Part shown: positions 23,351 to 35,335 of the stretch, one piece after another
Layout of the letters: each line of letters starts with the position of its first letter
How positions within the stretch are numbered: position 1 is the first letter of the stretch
Assembly: GCA_023052935.1 (NCBI GenBank)
Contig: CM041292.1
Span: 145,948,439 to 146,012,438, forward strand
DNA: 64,000 bases
Reading direction: 5' to 3'
From: Piezodorus guildinii
Taxonomy: Eukaryota; Arthropoda; Insecta; Hemiptera; Pentatomidae
Notes under the pieces: generated by a model
Databases searched by the model: none
Told to the model about the DNA's origin: nothing
What the model saw: the letters and a program-made list of their open reading frames with translations, nothing else
Position numbers and translations under genes: made by a program

Positions 23351-23362
23351 TAAATCCTACAT

Positions 23363-23516
23363 GATATTAAAGCCCATTAAATTTTACATCAATCTAGGGA
23401 GTTTAATCAAAATAGTTAGTACTGTTTTGAGAAAATCGTAAAAATGTGCCAAGTTCATGGTATATAGTGGCTCTACTCATTTCCCGTTATTGTTGAAAAA
23501 GTTGGTGTAACATCGT
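23363..23516 (+). mobile_element. Element A fragment (copy 4)
   Basis: The copy covers TGATATTAAAGCCCATTAAA, GTTTAATCAAAATAGTTAG, GAGAAAATCGTAAAAATGTG and CATGGTATATAGTGGCTCT up to GGTGTAACATC, where it passes directly into a SINE-A tail. Confidence 0.75.
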
Positions 23517-23575
23517 CCTATTAGCCATAATTGCATAAAGGGGCGTAAAATGAATAAACAAACAAAATCTGCCTC
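23508..23575 (+). mobile_element. SINE-A 3' fragment fused to element A
   Basis: ACATCGTCCTATTAGCCATA, ATTGCATAAAGGGGCGTAAA and TGAATAAACAAACAAA form a SINE-A 3' end. It joins the element A fragment through the shared text ACATC. Confidence 0.75.
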
Positions 23576-23807
23576 TTTATTAATAGCTTCAACTATAGAA
23601 GTATTTCATCTCGGGTCATTATATAATCTAGTATTAACATTATTTTATTAGGAGCCAGTTCAACGGCAAAAGAGGAAGCTTAATATTATAATTATAATTA
23701 TATAATTGAATTATATTATAATTAAAATATTATAATTAAGCCTAATGCGGATATCTATTATAATGATGTAGAGTTTTTTTTTTTAAATCTATGTATATAT
23801 GTATATA

Positions 23808-24115
23808 TTAGGGAGCGGCTTGGCGTAGTGGATAGAGCATATACTGTTCTCAGGAACCTGTGTTCGAATCCCGGCTGAGGCAGAATATTATCGATTCTGT
23901 TACTAAAGCCAGGGGATGATCTAGCCTCTTAAAAGTGTGTACCCGAAAATAGAGAAAAACCTGAAGGCTATAAATAAAAAGAGCCCAATCACCTAATTGC
24001 ATACTCGTTGGCCTAGAAAATATATTTCTATATCTGGTCTCTCAGGAATCTCTATTATTACTGAGTCCAAAACACTTCATGGGTTGTATTGGTAGAGGTA
24101 TGTTAATATTTTAAT
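23808..24115 (+). mobile_element. SINE-B, near full length
   Basis: A tRNA-like head with TTGGCGTAGTGGATAGAGC (A box) and TGTTCGAATCCCGGCTG (B box) is followed by GCAGAATATTATCGATTCTG, GTGTACCC, then CACCTAATTGCATACTCGTT, GGCCTAGAAA and TTCATGGGTTGTATTGGTAG. This is the same order as in the copy at 51189..51498. Confidence 0.85.
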
Positions 24116-24829
24116 ACAAAACAACAGAGCCCTTTTTAGGGAACTTTTAAAATCCAAGTTTAGAGACCCCAGGAGGTTATATCTATCCTATGGGGTAAAT
24201 AAAAATAAAATTAATAAATATCTATTTTGTATTTATTTCTATAAATGAGTCTGTATTACTATCCCACCAACACTGTCGACAGGTGAAGAGGTGGACTTCC
24301 CCAACAGAGATCGTCCCACTTCCATCCTGCCCGATTTGATCCTCTCGGTCGGGTTCCATGGAGGCTAAAAAAAAACCGAAAAAGGTAACAGTACACCCGC
24401 TCACTAACTGAGATTGGAACTAATCAGGCACTTGAACCAACAAGTTCAGTTAGTCCGACTTGGAAATTTCTTTAGTAAAGCTATCTTAACCTTGCTCCGT
24501 GTCGAATAGCTTCGTTCCGAATCGGTCTTATCCAGAGGGAACAATTCAATCATCTCTCCCATCATTGAAGTTGGTCACGAACTATCATCAGTAATATAAT
24601 AAAAAATAGTAGCTATGTCATGGCAAAGTGAAAGAGGTAGGTCATTGTTAGCATCAACCTGTTATTAATTGGCTGCACGCACTTATGTGCTTCAGGAAGG
24701 GCATATTATTGGTAAACAGATTGGTAACCACTTTCCATTAAAAGTAAATATTTGGAAAATTACCTCATTATTTCCTAGGTTTTTTATATTCTACACATTT
24801 ATCTAGATATTGGTTTACTATCAGCTCCC
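24116..24829. other. No gene; GC-richer patch
   Basis: Bases 24240..24560 are less AT-rich and hold a 60-codon frame at 24222..24404 (-) with no recognised domain. The patch might be a repeat with one copy in this window. Confidence 0.35.
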
Positions 24830-25345
24830 TTCCTATATCTACATTATTCTGCAATTTAAATAATCAGTCCAATCCCTTGAAACAAGATCACGCCATTCTG
24901 GCCTTTTCATACCTACTTGTCCGCTCTACACACTGGAATTCCCTACCGCCTCATATCCGTCATGCTTCTCTTTCATCATTCAAGTTCTAGCTGTTACAAT
25001 ACCTTTCTGTCTTCCAAACATTGCTGATATTTCAAATTAAATATCAGACTTTGAATTTTTTTAAATTATTTATTGTTTAAATTTAAATTAGTTAATACAT
25101 TAAGTTATTTCTACTTTACTTCAACATATTTATCGATTAAAAGTTATTCATTTATTTCACTCTTTGTTTTATTGTATACTTTTTTTCCCCTTCTTATATC
25201 ATTGTAAATAAGAATTAATTATGATACTTTGATCTTTTGGCCACTCACATTTTATATCTGAATAGTGCATATCTGTTGTTCTTAACGGACCCTGTCCCGG
25301 AATACAAATTAATTTATATTTTATTTTATAGTTTTATTATAACTT
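24830..25345 (+). mobile_element. CR1-like LINE 3' end
   Basis: The plus strand encodes QDHAILAFSYLLVRSTHWN continuing SLPPHIRHASLSSFK, the typical last segment of CR1-group LINE proteins, then a stop. The AT-rich 3' UTR ends in ACGGACCCTGTCCCGGAATA, which pairs this copy with the minus-strand one at 21882..22450. Confidence 0.6.
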
Positions 25346-26220
25346 GAAAAATCGAGAATTGTCTCTCTGAATTTCTTCCAATCTATCAAATAGATTGCGT
25401 CAATTTATTATTGCTTGGGCAAATTCTTACGACAGTTAATTGGTTAAATTCTGGAGTTTTTATTTCTGGTATTGGTCCATAAATTTGAATAAAAAACTAA
25501 AGCTGTCCGCACATTTTTTCGAAATTCAGTACTAATGTTACAGGACTTCGTCCGAAGACTCTGGGAGCTCGATAATGTCAGCCGTTTGGACCAAAATAAT
25601 GGTCGATCATGAATCGAGATTTGTTTTACGCCCATGACATAGTTATTTTATAAGATAGAGAAAAATGCAAAGTGTTTTGAAATCAGAATACCGCGAAAAT
25701 TTAGTCTGAACAATGAACATATAACTCATAATGGTCAAATATATCTTGAGGTACATTACATAATTTTGCAATAAAATAAATCGTATACATATTAATTTCC
25801 TGTGTTCCGATTAAAATAAAGAAATATTTTTCAAAAATAAAATAAAATAAAATATTTTTCTCTTTGAAAATTTCATCAGTATCCAATTTCAATAACATCA
25901 ACAAATCAGCCAAAAAAAAATGTGGAGTTTTTTTTTCTCGGTAATCTCTTTCATCAGAGATCCGGTATCTAAGCTCTGGGTCAGTGGTTTTGCATCATTT
26001 AGCTCTAGATATATTTATTTAAATAAACAAATCATTGTTGTCTACACTCTTAGTAAGGTTATACAAATTTAAAAACAAATCTTTATTATCTCGATAAAAC
26101 ATTTTTATATTATTCCTGATTATTCAATACCCATACACCGATCTCCCAGTCATTTGACAATATTTTTTTAATCTCTTGATAAGCAGAAGCTATTAGAAAA
26201 ACAAATAGATATTTTTTTAA
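25346..26220. other. No gene recognised
   Basis: Two frames, 25444..25635 (-) and 25701..25913 (-), have no recognisable domain. The rest is AT-rich. Confidence 0.45.
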
Positions 26221-26420
26221 AGTTTATTTATTCGTATATATTATAATTTGCCATAATAGACAATAATAATATTGCTACAGCATCACATTCATACAATATT
26301 TACAATATAGACAAAAGGAAAGTCAAATTACATAAACTGAAACCAAAATAAATGAATGTATACAATAACAGAATTTTTAGACAAAATAAATACAAATAAA
26401 TGAAGTTAACAAATAAATAA
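26221..26420 (-). mobile_element. Possible LINE 3' UTR
   Basis: The text TTATTTATTCGTATATATTA, TAATTTGCC, CACATTCATACAATATTTAC resembles 60876..61010 (TTATTTATTGAGATATATTA, CAATTTG, CACATTCACACAATATATAC). Both look like T-headed, minus-strand 3' ends of one retroelement family. No coding sequence supports the call. Confidence 0.3.
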
Positions 26421-28371
26421 ACAAAACATGTCCAATAAATACTTTTTTTTAATGCTCAATAGGAAAATGCCTCAATGGCGTAATAGTTGGAAAAAAGAAT
26501 AAACGTACATAAATTACTCTTAATTACGCGCTGTAAAGGATTCCGAGGTGTATTCTACTGTAGAGTACAATTAATTAAATTAAACATTCTTTTAATCACT
26601 GTGCAACAGATAATAAAGGCAAGATTTTATTTTCAAAATTATAATTATATGAACTTATAATTTATTTCAATTCCCTAAAGTTTCTCAAAATATGTTCTCT
26701 AGGAAGCTTTGTACCACAAGATATTGCATATATTGTGTACATTTTTTAACAAAAATGCTGAAAATACACGAGTATATCGCAGGTCAACAATCACATGCAC
26801 TGAACTTTAAAATAGTGTTTTATAAAAAAATGTTACTGTAAATTTCAACAATATTTAAGCAGTCAAAGTAAAAAATATTATATAAGTTGAGCTAATCACT
26901 AGAAAAAAAAAATTGTTACATACCTAAATACGGATAAGCTAAACCCACAAGTCTCCTTGTGACTATTACATTAGAGAAGTAAAAAGATTACTATCAATCG
27001 AATCGATTTGATTCCAAATTAAAATTGACATTCCATTGTTTCAAGAAAGCTAATTTGAAAATACTGCGTGGAAAATCTGTAATAGCTTTTTCCAACCTAT
27101 AATGCAGCTATCTAACGTCGCAAATGTGAATTCAAAATGTAATTCAAACTGACCCTGGTAGATATGTTGTTTAGAAAAGATCGAAATATGTTTTTCAAAA
27201 ACTTCCTGTTGCGATATATATTTCAAGGTATTTATTTATCAGTCAGGCCACCAGACACCGTGCTGAGATGGAGGTAAAAAATGCAATTAGCATTTTTTTT
27301 AAATAAACGTTTGTTTAGAGTTAGAATATAATGTCTTATATTTTTAATAGATATCTTATTATACAAAAAATTAAAAATCATTTTTTAGTTGATAAATCTC
27401 GGGCCCACCACTATTAAATCTTATCCTTAAAAACTCTGTGGCTTATGAGCATTATAATAAAACTACAATAACCGGTCGAGACAAATAAATTATAATTTCT
27501 ATAAGGAATGTTTATTTTAAAAAAAACAACAAAAAAAACGCAGCAAGTCTTGTTTTTGAATCTGCAGTTTCGGGGGAAGATATCCAATATGTTTGTTAGT
27601 AATTTAAATTTCGCCAGAAAATTTATGAATTTCATAAAGCGATTTTATACTATAAGGGGAAAAGAAAGTGATATTTTTTTAATGGTCCTCCTGATACTTC
27701 TTAAAAATTGCAATAATCTATTTTTTTTTTTTTTTTTTTTTTGTTCTCTCTTGAAATTTGGTCAGAGTTTCCTTAATTGTGAACTTGATCTCATTAACAA
27801 CCTCTTGGGAAAAAAATACAACTGTTATTTTCTTAGAAAGCGGAAGAGAACGGTTTAGCCAGATTTTTAATTCTTTCTAGCCTGATTGGCCCTGCTGATC
27901 GGTCAACCGATAATACTAACTGTTGTTTCCGCCGGCTTTATTTTTTTTTTACATCATTTCATCCACTTTTACATTATTTTTATAATGCAGCGCATGATTA
28001 TAAACACACTTTAGATGCCTGAATAGATATTGATGCACTAAATACGTAATCGTTGTATCATGAAGAACGGAACAATGTTAACATAAAATGGAATATTAAG
28101 GAATTCATCTTTATTAAGATATCCATACGTGTTACATACATACTGCATAGCAATCCTGAATCACGTCATATATTTAACTAGGCCAGTGGGAAGGTGAAAT
28201 ATTCTGATATCGGTGAGAACATGAAGTTCAATAGACCTCTTCATAATTAGGCTGTGTTCAACTTGCGGATTAATCACTAATTAGTATCATTATCATTATT
28301 ACCAGTTAGATGTTATTATTGTTATGTAAAATTATTCAATTAATTGCAGATTTAAAGTAAATGAAATAATC
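26421..28371. other. AT-rich stretch without supported gene
   Basis: Opposed frames at 27414..27635 (-) and 27508..27858 (+) overlap, are dominated by K, N, F and I, and include a run of F encoded by poly(T). I treat both as chance. Poly(T) of 22 bases lies at 27721..27742. Confidence 0.45.
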
Positions 28372-28520
28372 CAGGAGGATGTTAGTCCGGTAGGCGATCA
28401 GTGAAAGAAAAACTGAAATAGTATTAACTATTCATTGTTTCGGTAACGTTTCGACCCACATTGCGGGTCATCATCAAGACTCCATTCAGAAATATAGCTA
28501 GGGCAAGACATTATTTCAAC
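28372..28520 (-). mobile_element. Foldback-family end with hammerhead-like motif
   Basis: The terminus GATGTTAGTCCGGTAGGCGA, then TCAGTGAAAG, matches the end of the element at 45585 (GAATTAGTCCGGGTGGCGGT). About 60 bp inside, the minus strand reads CTTGATGAT, stem GACCC, loop GCAATGT, stem GGGTC, then GAAACGTTAC. Only this end is recognised. Confidence 0.6.
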
Positions 28521-28545
28521 AATATTTTATAATGATTCGTTATAA

Positions 28546-28636
28546 AATCCGTCCTTCAGAAAGAACTTAAACTGGTGGTCCAGAGCCTCTGCTAAGTCAG
28601 GTAATCGTTAAAGATCCCCATCCTAATAACCACTGG
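28546..28636 (+). mobile_element. SINE-A internal fragment
   Basis: CCGTCCTTCAGAAAGAACTT, GTGGTCCAGAGCCTCTGC, GTCAGGTAATCGTTAAAGAT and CCCCATCCTAAT follow the SINE-A body. Head and tail are absent. Confidence 0.75.
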
Positions 28637-29859
28637 CCTCAGGTTGTCAGTAAGAATGAGTTTCTTCTTCTAATCACCCACTTGGCTGAAACGACTTAAA
28701 ACAGTACTAATTCATTAAAAGAGTAAGGATGTATTGAACCCGATACTATTGTTGTTATTCGATATTGTATCAAATCGTATTTTAAAGTTTGTATAGTCAA
28801 ATAACAGCTCTAAACCTTACAAGGCCAGTGAAACTGTCACTATTTATAAATCGAACTTCATTCCCAATCGTTAATATTTTCCTCAGCATCGACAGAGAGG
28901 ACCATAAAAATGAACTTTCAGAAAGTTTCTTTTGCAATAATTTTGGCTTTTACTAAAAGACGTACATTTAATTGTTAGTGATGGATAAAACTTTGGTCTT
29001 TAAAGAATAAGGAATGTTCTCACATTACCTTAATGGAATTTATCAAGACAGATACAGAGGAATATAAAAATTAATTTGTTCTTAATTACTTTTATTATTG
29101 GGTCATGATATATGTTATAGTAAATATTAGAAACGTTATTATAAAGTCATAAAGATACAAACATGGTACAGTTTATATCAGCTAAAGAAAGATAAGAAGT
29201 TGTTTACGCTACCCAAAGATATTTTGAGGACATGAAATTTTCCGCGGTGTCACAAGCAATCTTGAGAGAAGCTGTTGTTAAATAAATAATAGGATGCTGA
29301 CGATAGTGTCTATGACTCCCAGTCTTTGTGGCCTGGTCCAATACTGACGAAATGATATTAAAATTCATAAAAATTCAAATATCAATCAATAACTTTACCA
29401 ATATATGATTAAGAACAGTAATACTGTCAGTATATTCCTATGATAATAGTATTATTGTAATTGTTGAATCTTCACTTCAGTAGAAAGACCTATAAAACTA
29501 AATCATCTTTGCCTTTTTTGTCTCATCTTTCTCACTAAGTAATAAATATCTCTATGTATGTATACTCTGAGGCCAAACAGCATAGCTTTATGTAATAATA
29601 AATTATAGATCCGTTACCTAATAAATAGAGGCATTCCATTATCTTAAATGCCTGTTATTTTTAATTACCAGTATTAAACTGTTAATTGAAATAACCTCAT
29701 CTCAGCGCAGGAGATATCTCACTACAATCATATTTTGTGAATTAAAATATAAATTCCCTTCATCGGGATTCTACTCTCACCTTTGATTTTATTTCAAAAA
29801 AGTTTAAAGGAAATGTTCGTCTCATACTCAAAAAACTAATAATAATAATTTTTTTTAAA
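28637..29859. other. No gene recognised
   Basis: AT-rich with no frame over 60 codons and none of the named repeats. Confidence 0.5.
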
Positions 29860-30605
29860 TCTTCTCCGCGAAACACACGACTTTCACTTACCTACATTGT
29901 TAAAATCAATTTAAGAATTTTAAATTATACATTTAGAGATGAAAATAAATTGTTAAAGAATTAAATAAATTGAATTTCAATATAGACATGTGTTTTATTA
30001 GTTAATTTATTATCTATTAGAATTAGCTTATTTTATCCCCTTGTCATCACTCTCCACTAACTTTTACAATTTTGTGTATAAGATAATATTTTTTCTAAAA
30101 TCTTTAGCTTTATATATCTATATTACTGTTTTTATGCTCAAAAACGCAAAAAAAAGCATTAACAATTTTTTCGCTCTTTTCTCGTTTATTTGATTATCAA
30201 ATTCGTTTAACTTGTATATTTCACTGCTTTTTAGCAATGCTCATCAGATGATATGGTTAATTTTATGAAACCTACAAATTAAATGTACTTTAGAGGAAGA
30301 AAATTCAAAACATCGGCATTTAAGCCCCATTCAAATCACAATGAAACCTACATGATATTAAAGTTCATTAAATTTTACGCCGATAAAGCGAATTTAATCG
30401 AAATCGTTTGAGCCGTTTTTGAGAAAATCGTAAATAGGTGCAAAATGCAAGGTATAAAGTGGCTCGTCTGGATAGCTGATTTTGACAAAAAAGTTTCTGT
30501 AACATCTAAGGCTTATAGCGGTTTTAAATATGAAATTTTAGTTTCATAGGACTTTTAGTTTAAGCGCTGGAATTACCACACACACGCACTTTTTGAATAT
30601 AGAAA
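29860..30605 (+). mobile_element. Element A copy 5
   Basis: It starts with CTCCGCGAAACACACGACTT and TCACTTACCTAC. It runs through TGTGTATAAGATAATATTTT, TAATCGAAATCGTTTGAGCC, GCAAGGTATAAAGTGGCTCG and TTATAGCGGTTTTAAATATG, then a CACACACACGCAC tract. The distal AGGTAAGT end is missing. Confidence 0.8.
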
Positions 30606-30776
30606 TACTGAAATACATCTCTGGTTCAAAGATATTATAATTTTTAATATTATATCATAAATTTTATGTAAACGAAAGTTTATAAAGTTTAGGTATTGTT
30701 CGATAAATATTAGGCCGTTCTACAAAAGAAATCTTGGATATATTTTTTTAATCAATTTATTTAACTTCCAGTCATA

Positions 30777-30815
30777 GCAACGTTTCAGCCTCTAGGGCCA
30801 TTCTCAAGCTTCTGT
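30777..30815 (-). repeat. GAAACGTTGC hairpin motif
   Basis: The minus strand reads GCTTGAGAAT, GGCC, CTAGA, GGCT, GAAACGTTGC. The box-stem-GAAAC order is that of the foldback family, with a four-pair stem including one G-U. The ends of a parent element were not identified. Confidence 0.5.
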
Positions 30816-31510
30816 AATCAATTAAAGTTTTATTGCATTTATAAATTTTCAACATCTAATTACAACACATAATAAATTATTTTTAATTAATTATGTCAAC
30901 CAAGAGAACAATTACGACAATGATGAGAAAAAAAAAAGTTTAGTTAGTTTAGTATAAGCATTATAAATCAGGCACGAATGAGTTATGGTCGAAAACATAT
31001 TCTAAAGACTGTTGCTCCAAAACGACTCAAAGTATTTTGAGGAAATTTGTTTAAAGTCTCTTAATTTAAGAAGCCCTTTTAACTTATAAAAAAAAAAACG
31101 AATAAAAAAAAGGGGCTCGAAAAGTTTGCAATTTATGGTGCACTGTAATGTGCTGCACATAATTTTGCAAAGTTGTTTAACCTTTAGTTTTTTCACCCGG
31201 AACCCTCTAGAAGATTGGAATCTAAAAACAAACAACAGAAAAAAAATCCTTATCAGACTAATATAAGCGAAGATATAGCAAAAAATGTTTGCATTCGACA
31301 TTAACCCATAGTGATAAGGAAAGTCGTGTGAGTGGACACATCATATAATTTTTATACAGTTTAAACACTACTTTTTTTTTTTTTTTAGACTGTTAGACCT
31401 TAAAAAAAGTGCATTAAAAGTGTGTTAAAGTTTGTGTTAAGAATATTTATTAATAAATACTTGAAAAGTTTAGCAAACCTTTTAATAAGGTCACATTTTT
31501 AGATTTAAAT
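30816..31510. other. AT-rich stretch without supported gene
   Basis: A 99-codon frame at 31002..31301 (-) is rich in F, K and S and matches nothing I recognise. Confidence 0.45.
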
Positions 31511-31519
31511 TTATATGCA

Positions 31520-32087
31520 TCCTTAAACAAGACTGAAACGACAAGAAACTGCTCGAAGGTATCGATTACTACAACCCTTACAAGACAAACGTTCAAAACT
31601 TCCAGTATATTACAAAAGACTCATTAACATCACTATTATCAGACCTATTTGGACATATAGAATCGAGCTTTGGGGCTCTACGAAACCATGTAATTCCTCC
31701 CGCATCAAGTCCTTACAATCCAAAATCCTTCGCAAAATCCTGAATGCCCCTTATTTTGTCACAAATCAACTCCTCCATAATGACCTTAATATCCCATTTG
31801 TTGCAGACATAGCCCGTGATAGATACTCCTCTTTTCATTCTAGACTCCCTGCCCATACAAACCCACTTGTCCGTAATTTATCTTCCTTAGATATCCCTGA
31901 TAACCCTTCAAGGCGACTGAAAAGAAGGTGGCCTCGGGACCTACTGCCTTAAAATTGTTAGTGAAGTGCTACCACTGGGTAGTTGTTTCTCAAGACATTT
32001 TCATGACTTTTTTTTTTCATTCCTCATATTTACTTATTGTGTTCTTTAATACAGTTGTAAATTACTATAAATAAATTTAAAAAAAAA
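31520..32087 (+). mobile_element. J1 LINE, truncated copy
   Basis: Coding sequence begins at LNKTETTRNCSK-like shifted text and carries RPIWTYRIELWGSTK, the RIKSLQSKILRKILNAPYFV region and RRLKRRWPRDLLP, then the 3' UTR and a poly(A)-rich tail. TTATATGCA (31511..31519) and TTATGTGCA (32088..32096) form a 9-bp target duplication with one mismatch. It shares single-base variants with the copy at 17496, such as GAACTTATT-free SSDIPDN text, suggesting one subfamily. Confidence 0.88.
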
Positions 32088-32290
32088 TTATGTGCAACGT
32101 TTAATAAATAAACCTGAGAGAAAACTTTTTTATAAAACAAAAAAAATTAATCTTAACCAAAATCTAGGTGAAAGGAAAACAGCTGTTATTTTATTGTAGA
32201 CTAGCTGATCTGACAGATGATGTCCTGTCTTGACTGTGTCTTAGCGAAATCGGTCAACGCGTGATGCGATCACCAACGGAAAACGGATTC

Positions 32291-32292
<2 letters not shown>

Positions 32293-32386
<94 letters not shown>

Positions 32387-32387
32387 A
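32293..32387. repeat. Compound (TA)n(GA)n microsatellite
   Basis: About 50 bp of TA repeats run directly into about 45 bp of GA repeats with a single AA interruption. Confidence 0.97.
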
Positions 32388-33180
32388 TAAATAACTTAAA
32401 ATAAATAAAACTAATATTAAATATAACTGTCCATTAACTAAACCAATTAAGCTGCAGAAAATGATCTGTCATTGAGGACAGCAATTACTGCCACAATAAT
32501 TTTTTAAGCACTAAGGATGATAAACTAGAAAACTGTCCTGGTTTGTAAATTATAGCTATTTCTAGGCACGATATTTAACTACTGATTTCATTGTTTTCAT
32601 TTCAGACTTGGCTTATTATATTATTATTTTGTGAATTGTCGACCCTATAGTGGGAACGTTGAATGTGTCTGACCCAGAAAATAAAAATTAGTTCCTTACT
32701 TATTCATACAACGTGCTTAGAACTAAAACATCATGAGGATCATCATTATTTATTTATTATTAAAACAGGTCGAAATAATAATATAATAATAAATAATAAT
32801 AATAATAATAATCACGAGCTTTTCGAAAGTAATGATTGCTCATTTAGTGGTTATGAAGTTGAAGATCCACCACTGAAATGAGAAAGTTTGCACAAATCAA
32901 ATTCTGAATCAAGCTCTATTATGTCATGAAAATAAGATTAATTAATAATAAAGGGTTAATAAGTAATAAAAAAAGGTTCATATTACGAAACAAAACGCCA
33001 ATATGAGTCTCTGGAAAAGTTTTACCAAAAAAGTCCACTGCATTCATTTTAAGGACAGTGTATCAAAACATTATGGCGAAAAATGCATGTATTATGTTTT
33101 TAGATTATATTTGTTAACGTTACCGAAAAAACAAATTTTTATGTATGTATATAAGTTATTATTTTTTTTTTAACTTTATA
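32388..33180. other. No gene; (AAT)n tract
   Basis: A 72-codon frame at 32663..32881 (+) spans an AAT repeat (about 32775..32812) and is not taken as a gene. Nothing else was recognised. Confidence 0.5.
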
Positions 33181-33190
33181 ATTTAAAACT

Positions 33191-33286
33191 TTTTTTTTTA
33201 ATAAGATACATTAAGTAAATGTGTTAATTGATCAAGTGGGCTTGATATAGGCATGTAAAGAAATTACCCAGTGGTACCACTTCAGT
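33191..33286 (-). mobile_element. 96-bp J1 insertion, 3' UTR only
   Basis: Poly(T) at 33191..33199 is followed on the plus strand by the reverse of the J1 3' UTR, ending in ATTACCCAGTGGTACCACTT. A perfect 10-bp duplication, ATTTAAAACT, flanks it at 33181..33190 and 33287..33296. It is the shortest J1 insertion here. Confidence 0.85.
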
Positions 33287-33305
33287 ATTTAAAACTTATA
33301 GTTAA

Positions 33306-33600
33306 AAATTAAATAAAGCTACAAAATGTGGCTAGCAAAACAGCCTACTCTATCTAAGATCGTCGGATCAAACTCGGCATTTACCCTAGGATTTTTTAAA
33401 GGGAGAAAAAATCCTTGGTTACACTGCCCTTGTGAAAGAACGTAAAATGGGGTTTCGAGCCTGTGCGATGTGAAGTATTCGTTAAAGATCCCTATCCTCA
33501 TTAAAGCTGGATCGGTAAAATTCAGGACACACACTGCAGCATCGTTCGATTAGCCATAGGAGCATTAAGTGACGTTAAATGAATATACATACATACGAAT
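33306..33600 (+). mobile_element. SINE-A copy
   Basis: The head is partial (TGTGGCTAGCAAAACAGCC, with a B-box-like GGATCAAACTCGG). The body includes CCCTAGGATTTTTTAAAGGG, GCCTGTGCGATGTGAAGTAT, GATCCCTATCCTCATTAAAG, CTGCAGCATCGTTCGATTAG and AAGTGACGTTAAATGAAT. It lies only 20 bp from the J1 fragment. Confidence 0.85.
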
Positions 33601-35035
33601 AAAATGATATTTTAAGAGAGAAATGCTTTATTTCATTAACAGTATAACAAAACAAAACAGTGCTGCCCAATGGTACACATTTATTAATATAATGACATGT
33701 TTTTATAATTAGTTGAAATGTTATAAAGTACCTTACATTTTTTTCTTTATCAATAGCTTTATGTTATATGTTATAGTATAACATATCGTTCACAATTTAC
33801 AGCAATATACATTATTACGTCTATGACTATATTGTAATAAGTACGGTCTGCGGATTTTTTATGTATAATATAGTATAATACTTTATTTTTTAATATGCTT
33901 CTTCTTTTTTTTTTTTTTTTATTAGTTCAAAGTCTCTATTTAAGTCATTAATGATCATTTCCATTCTTTTGGTTTCTACGATATTGAATATATATTGTTT
34001 TCCATATGAATGCTTATTTATTGCTCGAATAATTACTGCCGTTAAAGAAACCATAATTATTTACAATTAACGATTTTTATATCAGTCGATTATATTACTT
34101 GACCCTTCCCTGTGAGACGTGTATTAACCTCTTGGCATCCACATTTAGTTTTTCATAATTATAGTTACTGTCGATACCAAACAGGACAAAAAATTAATAA
34201 TAATCTCAGGGAAGTAATAATTTTAAGTTGGTAATTGAATTTTCTGATTCACGTATAGAAATATGAAAAAAAAAGTAACTTTTCGGCAGTCAGTATTGTT
34301 GGATTATTTGAACAAATTGTTAATATTTGATTAAAATAATATATTTAATGTATATAAATATATTAAATTTTAATAATTTTTAGGAAGGAAAGAAAGATAT
34401 TTCCTGTGAATCTTTTATAACCTAACGAACACGTGTATAATTACGATACGAGGTAGTGTTTTTAGTTAAAGCATCAATAGTTACAACTATGAAAAAAATG
34501 GGCGAACAAGCACGAGGTAGACGTTCAGTATGTGAACAACCACTTAAAAAATCCTAAAGCTGGGCCTAAATTAATTCTGTAATTAGACTGGATAATAGGT
34601 CATTACCCTAACAAAAAAATAAATAAATAAACAATCCTTCAAGATTTCACGATAAAAATTGCTTAAGACAAACTTGTTACATTTGTGAAAATGCAAAAAG
34701 CCACTATAGCCAGAATGCAACCATTTCATTCTAAATGTCCACTAACTTTCAGCTGACAAGAATATGAACGTTATTTTCTTTTGTGGAATGTTATTGTTAT
34801 TGCCAATTTTTTGTTAATATGAAATGTATACATCGTAAAAAAAATTGATTAATTTTTCTCGCCTGAAAAAAATCGTCTCTAAAGAGGTTAAATACTCCCA
34901 TATATTATGTTAACCTGGGTTTACTTTTATTTCTTTATTTACTCGTTATTCCGATTTAGGAAATTTTGATTTCAATGTTAAGAAAAGTATAATACTAGAA
35001 CAGTAACTACTGCCAAAATTAAATATCAGTAAAAT
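33601..35035. other. No gene recognised
   Basis: AT-rich. A palindromic TTATAGTATAACATAT block lies near 33770..33790. No frame over 60 codons is present. Confidence 0.5.
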
Positions 35036-35335
35036 GTGCAGAATACTGAACGACTACTCTGTGGCTGGAATGAATATTATACAACTCCACCATGTTGCAG
35101 AATAACATACGCAGTAGTAGATCACAAGTGGAAGACCCGGAAACACATGGGCGTATGGAAGTTGGAGGACGTCCTCTACACCGTGAAATGGAACTGCAAA
35201 AGTAGAAAGGATTTCGCTATAGAAAGAGACGATGGTGCAGACATTGTTAAGGAATATGTAACCTGCAATATTGATGAAAGAGAATCACCTATTTATGTTT
35301 CTTTTATACAGATTTTAATTACAATACGACACTAA
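35036..35335 (+). other. Unassigned 99-codon open frame
   Basis: The frame has balanced codon content for such AT-rich surroundings: many D, E, K, W and C residues, for example DHKWKTRKHMGVWKLEDVLY and the CNIDERESP segment. There is no hydrophobic signal segment and no family I recognise. It ends shortly after a TTTCTTTTATACAG string. It could be a degraded exon or a piece of a mobile element; its annotated start is uncertain. Confidence 0.25.

Noticed and set aside
23808..23890. Functional tRNA gene
   Set aside because: A and B boxes are present, but no acceptor or T-stem pairing was found and the sequence continues into a repeated SINE body.
27414..27858. Overlapping opposed frames of 73 and 116 codons
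   Set aside because: Composition is K/N/F/I-rich, one contains a poly(T)-encoded F run, and neither shows a domain.
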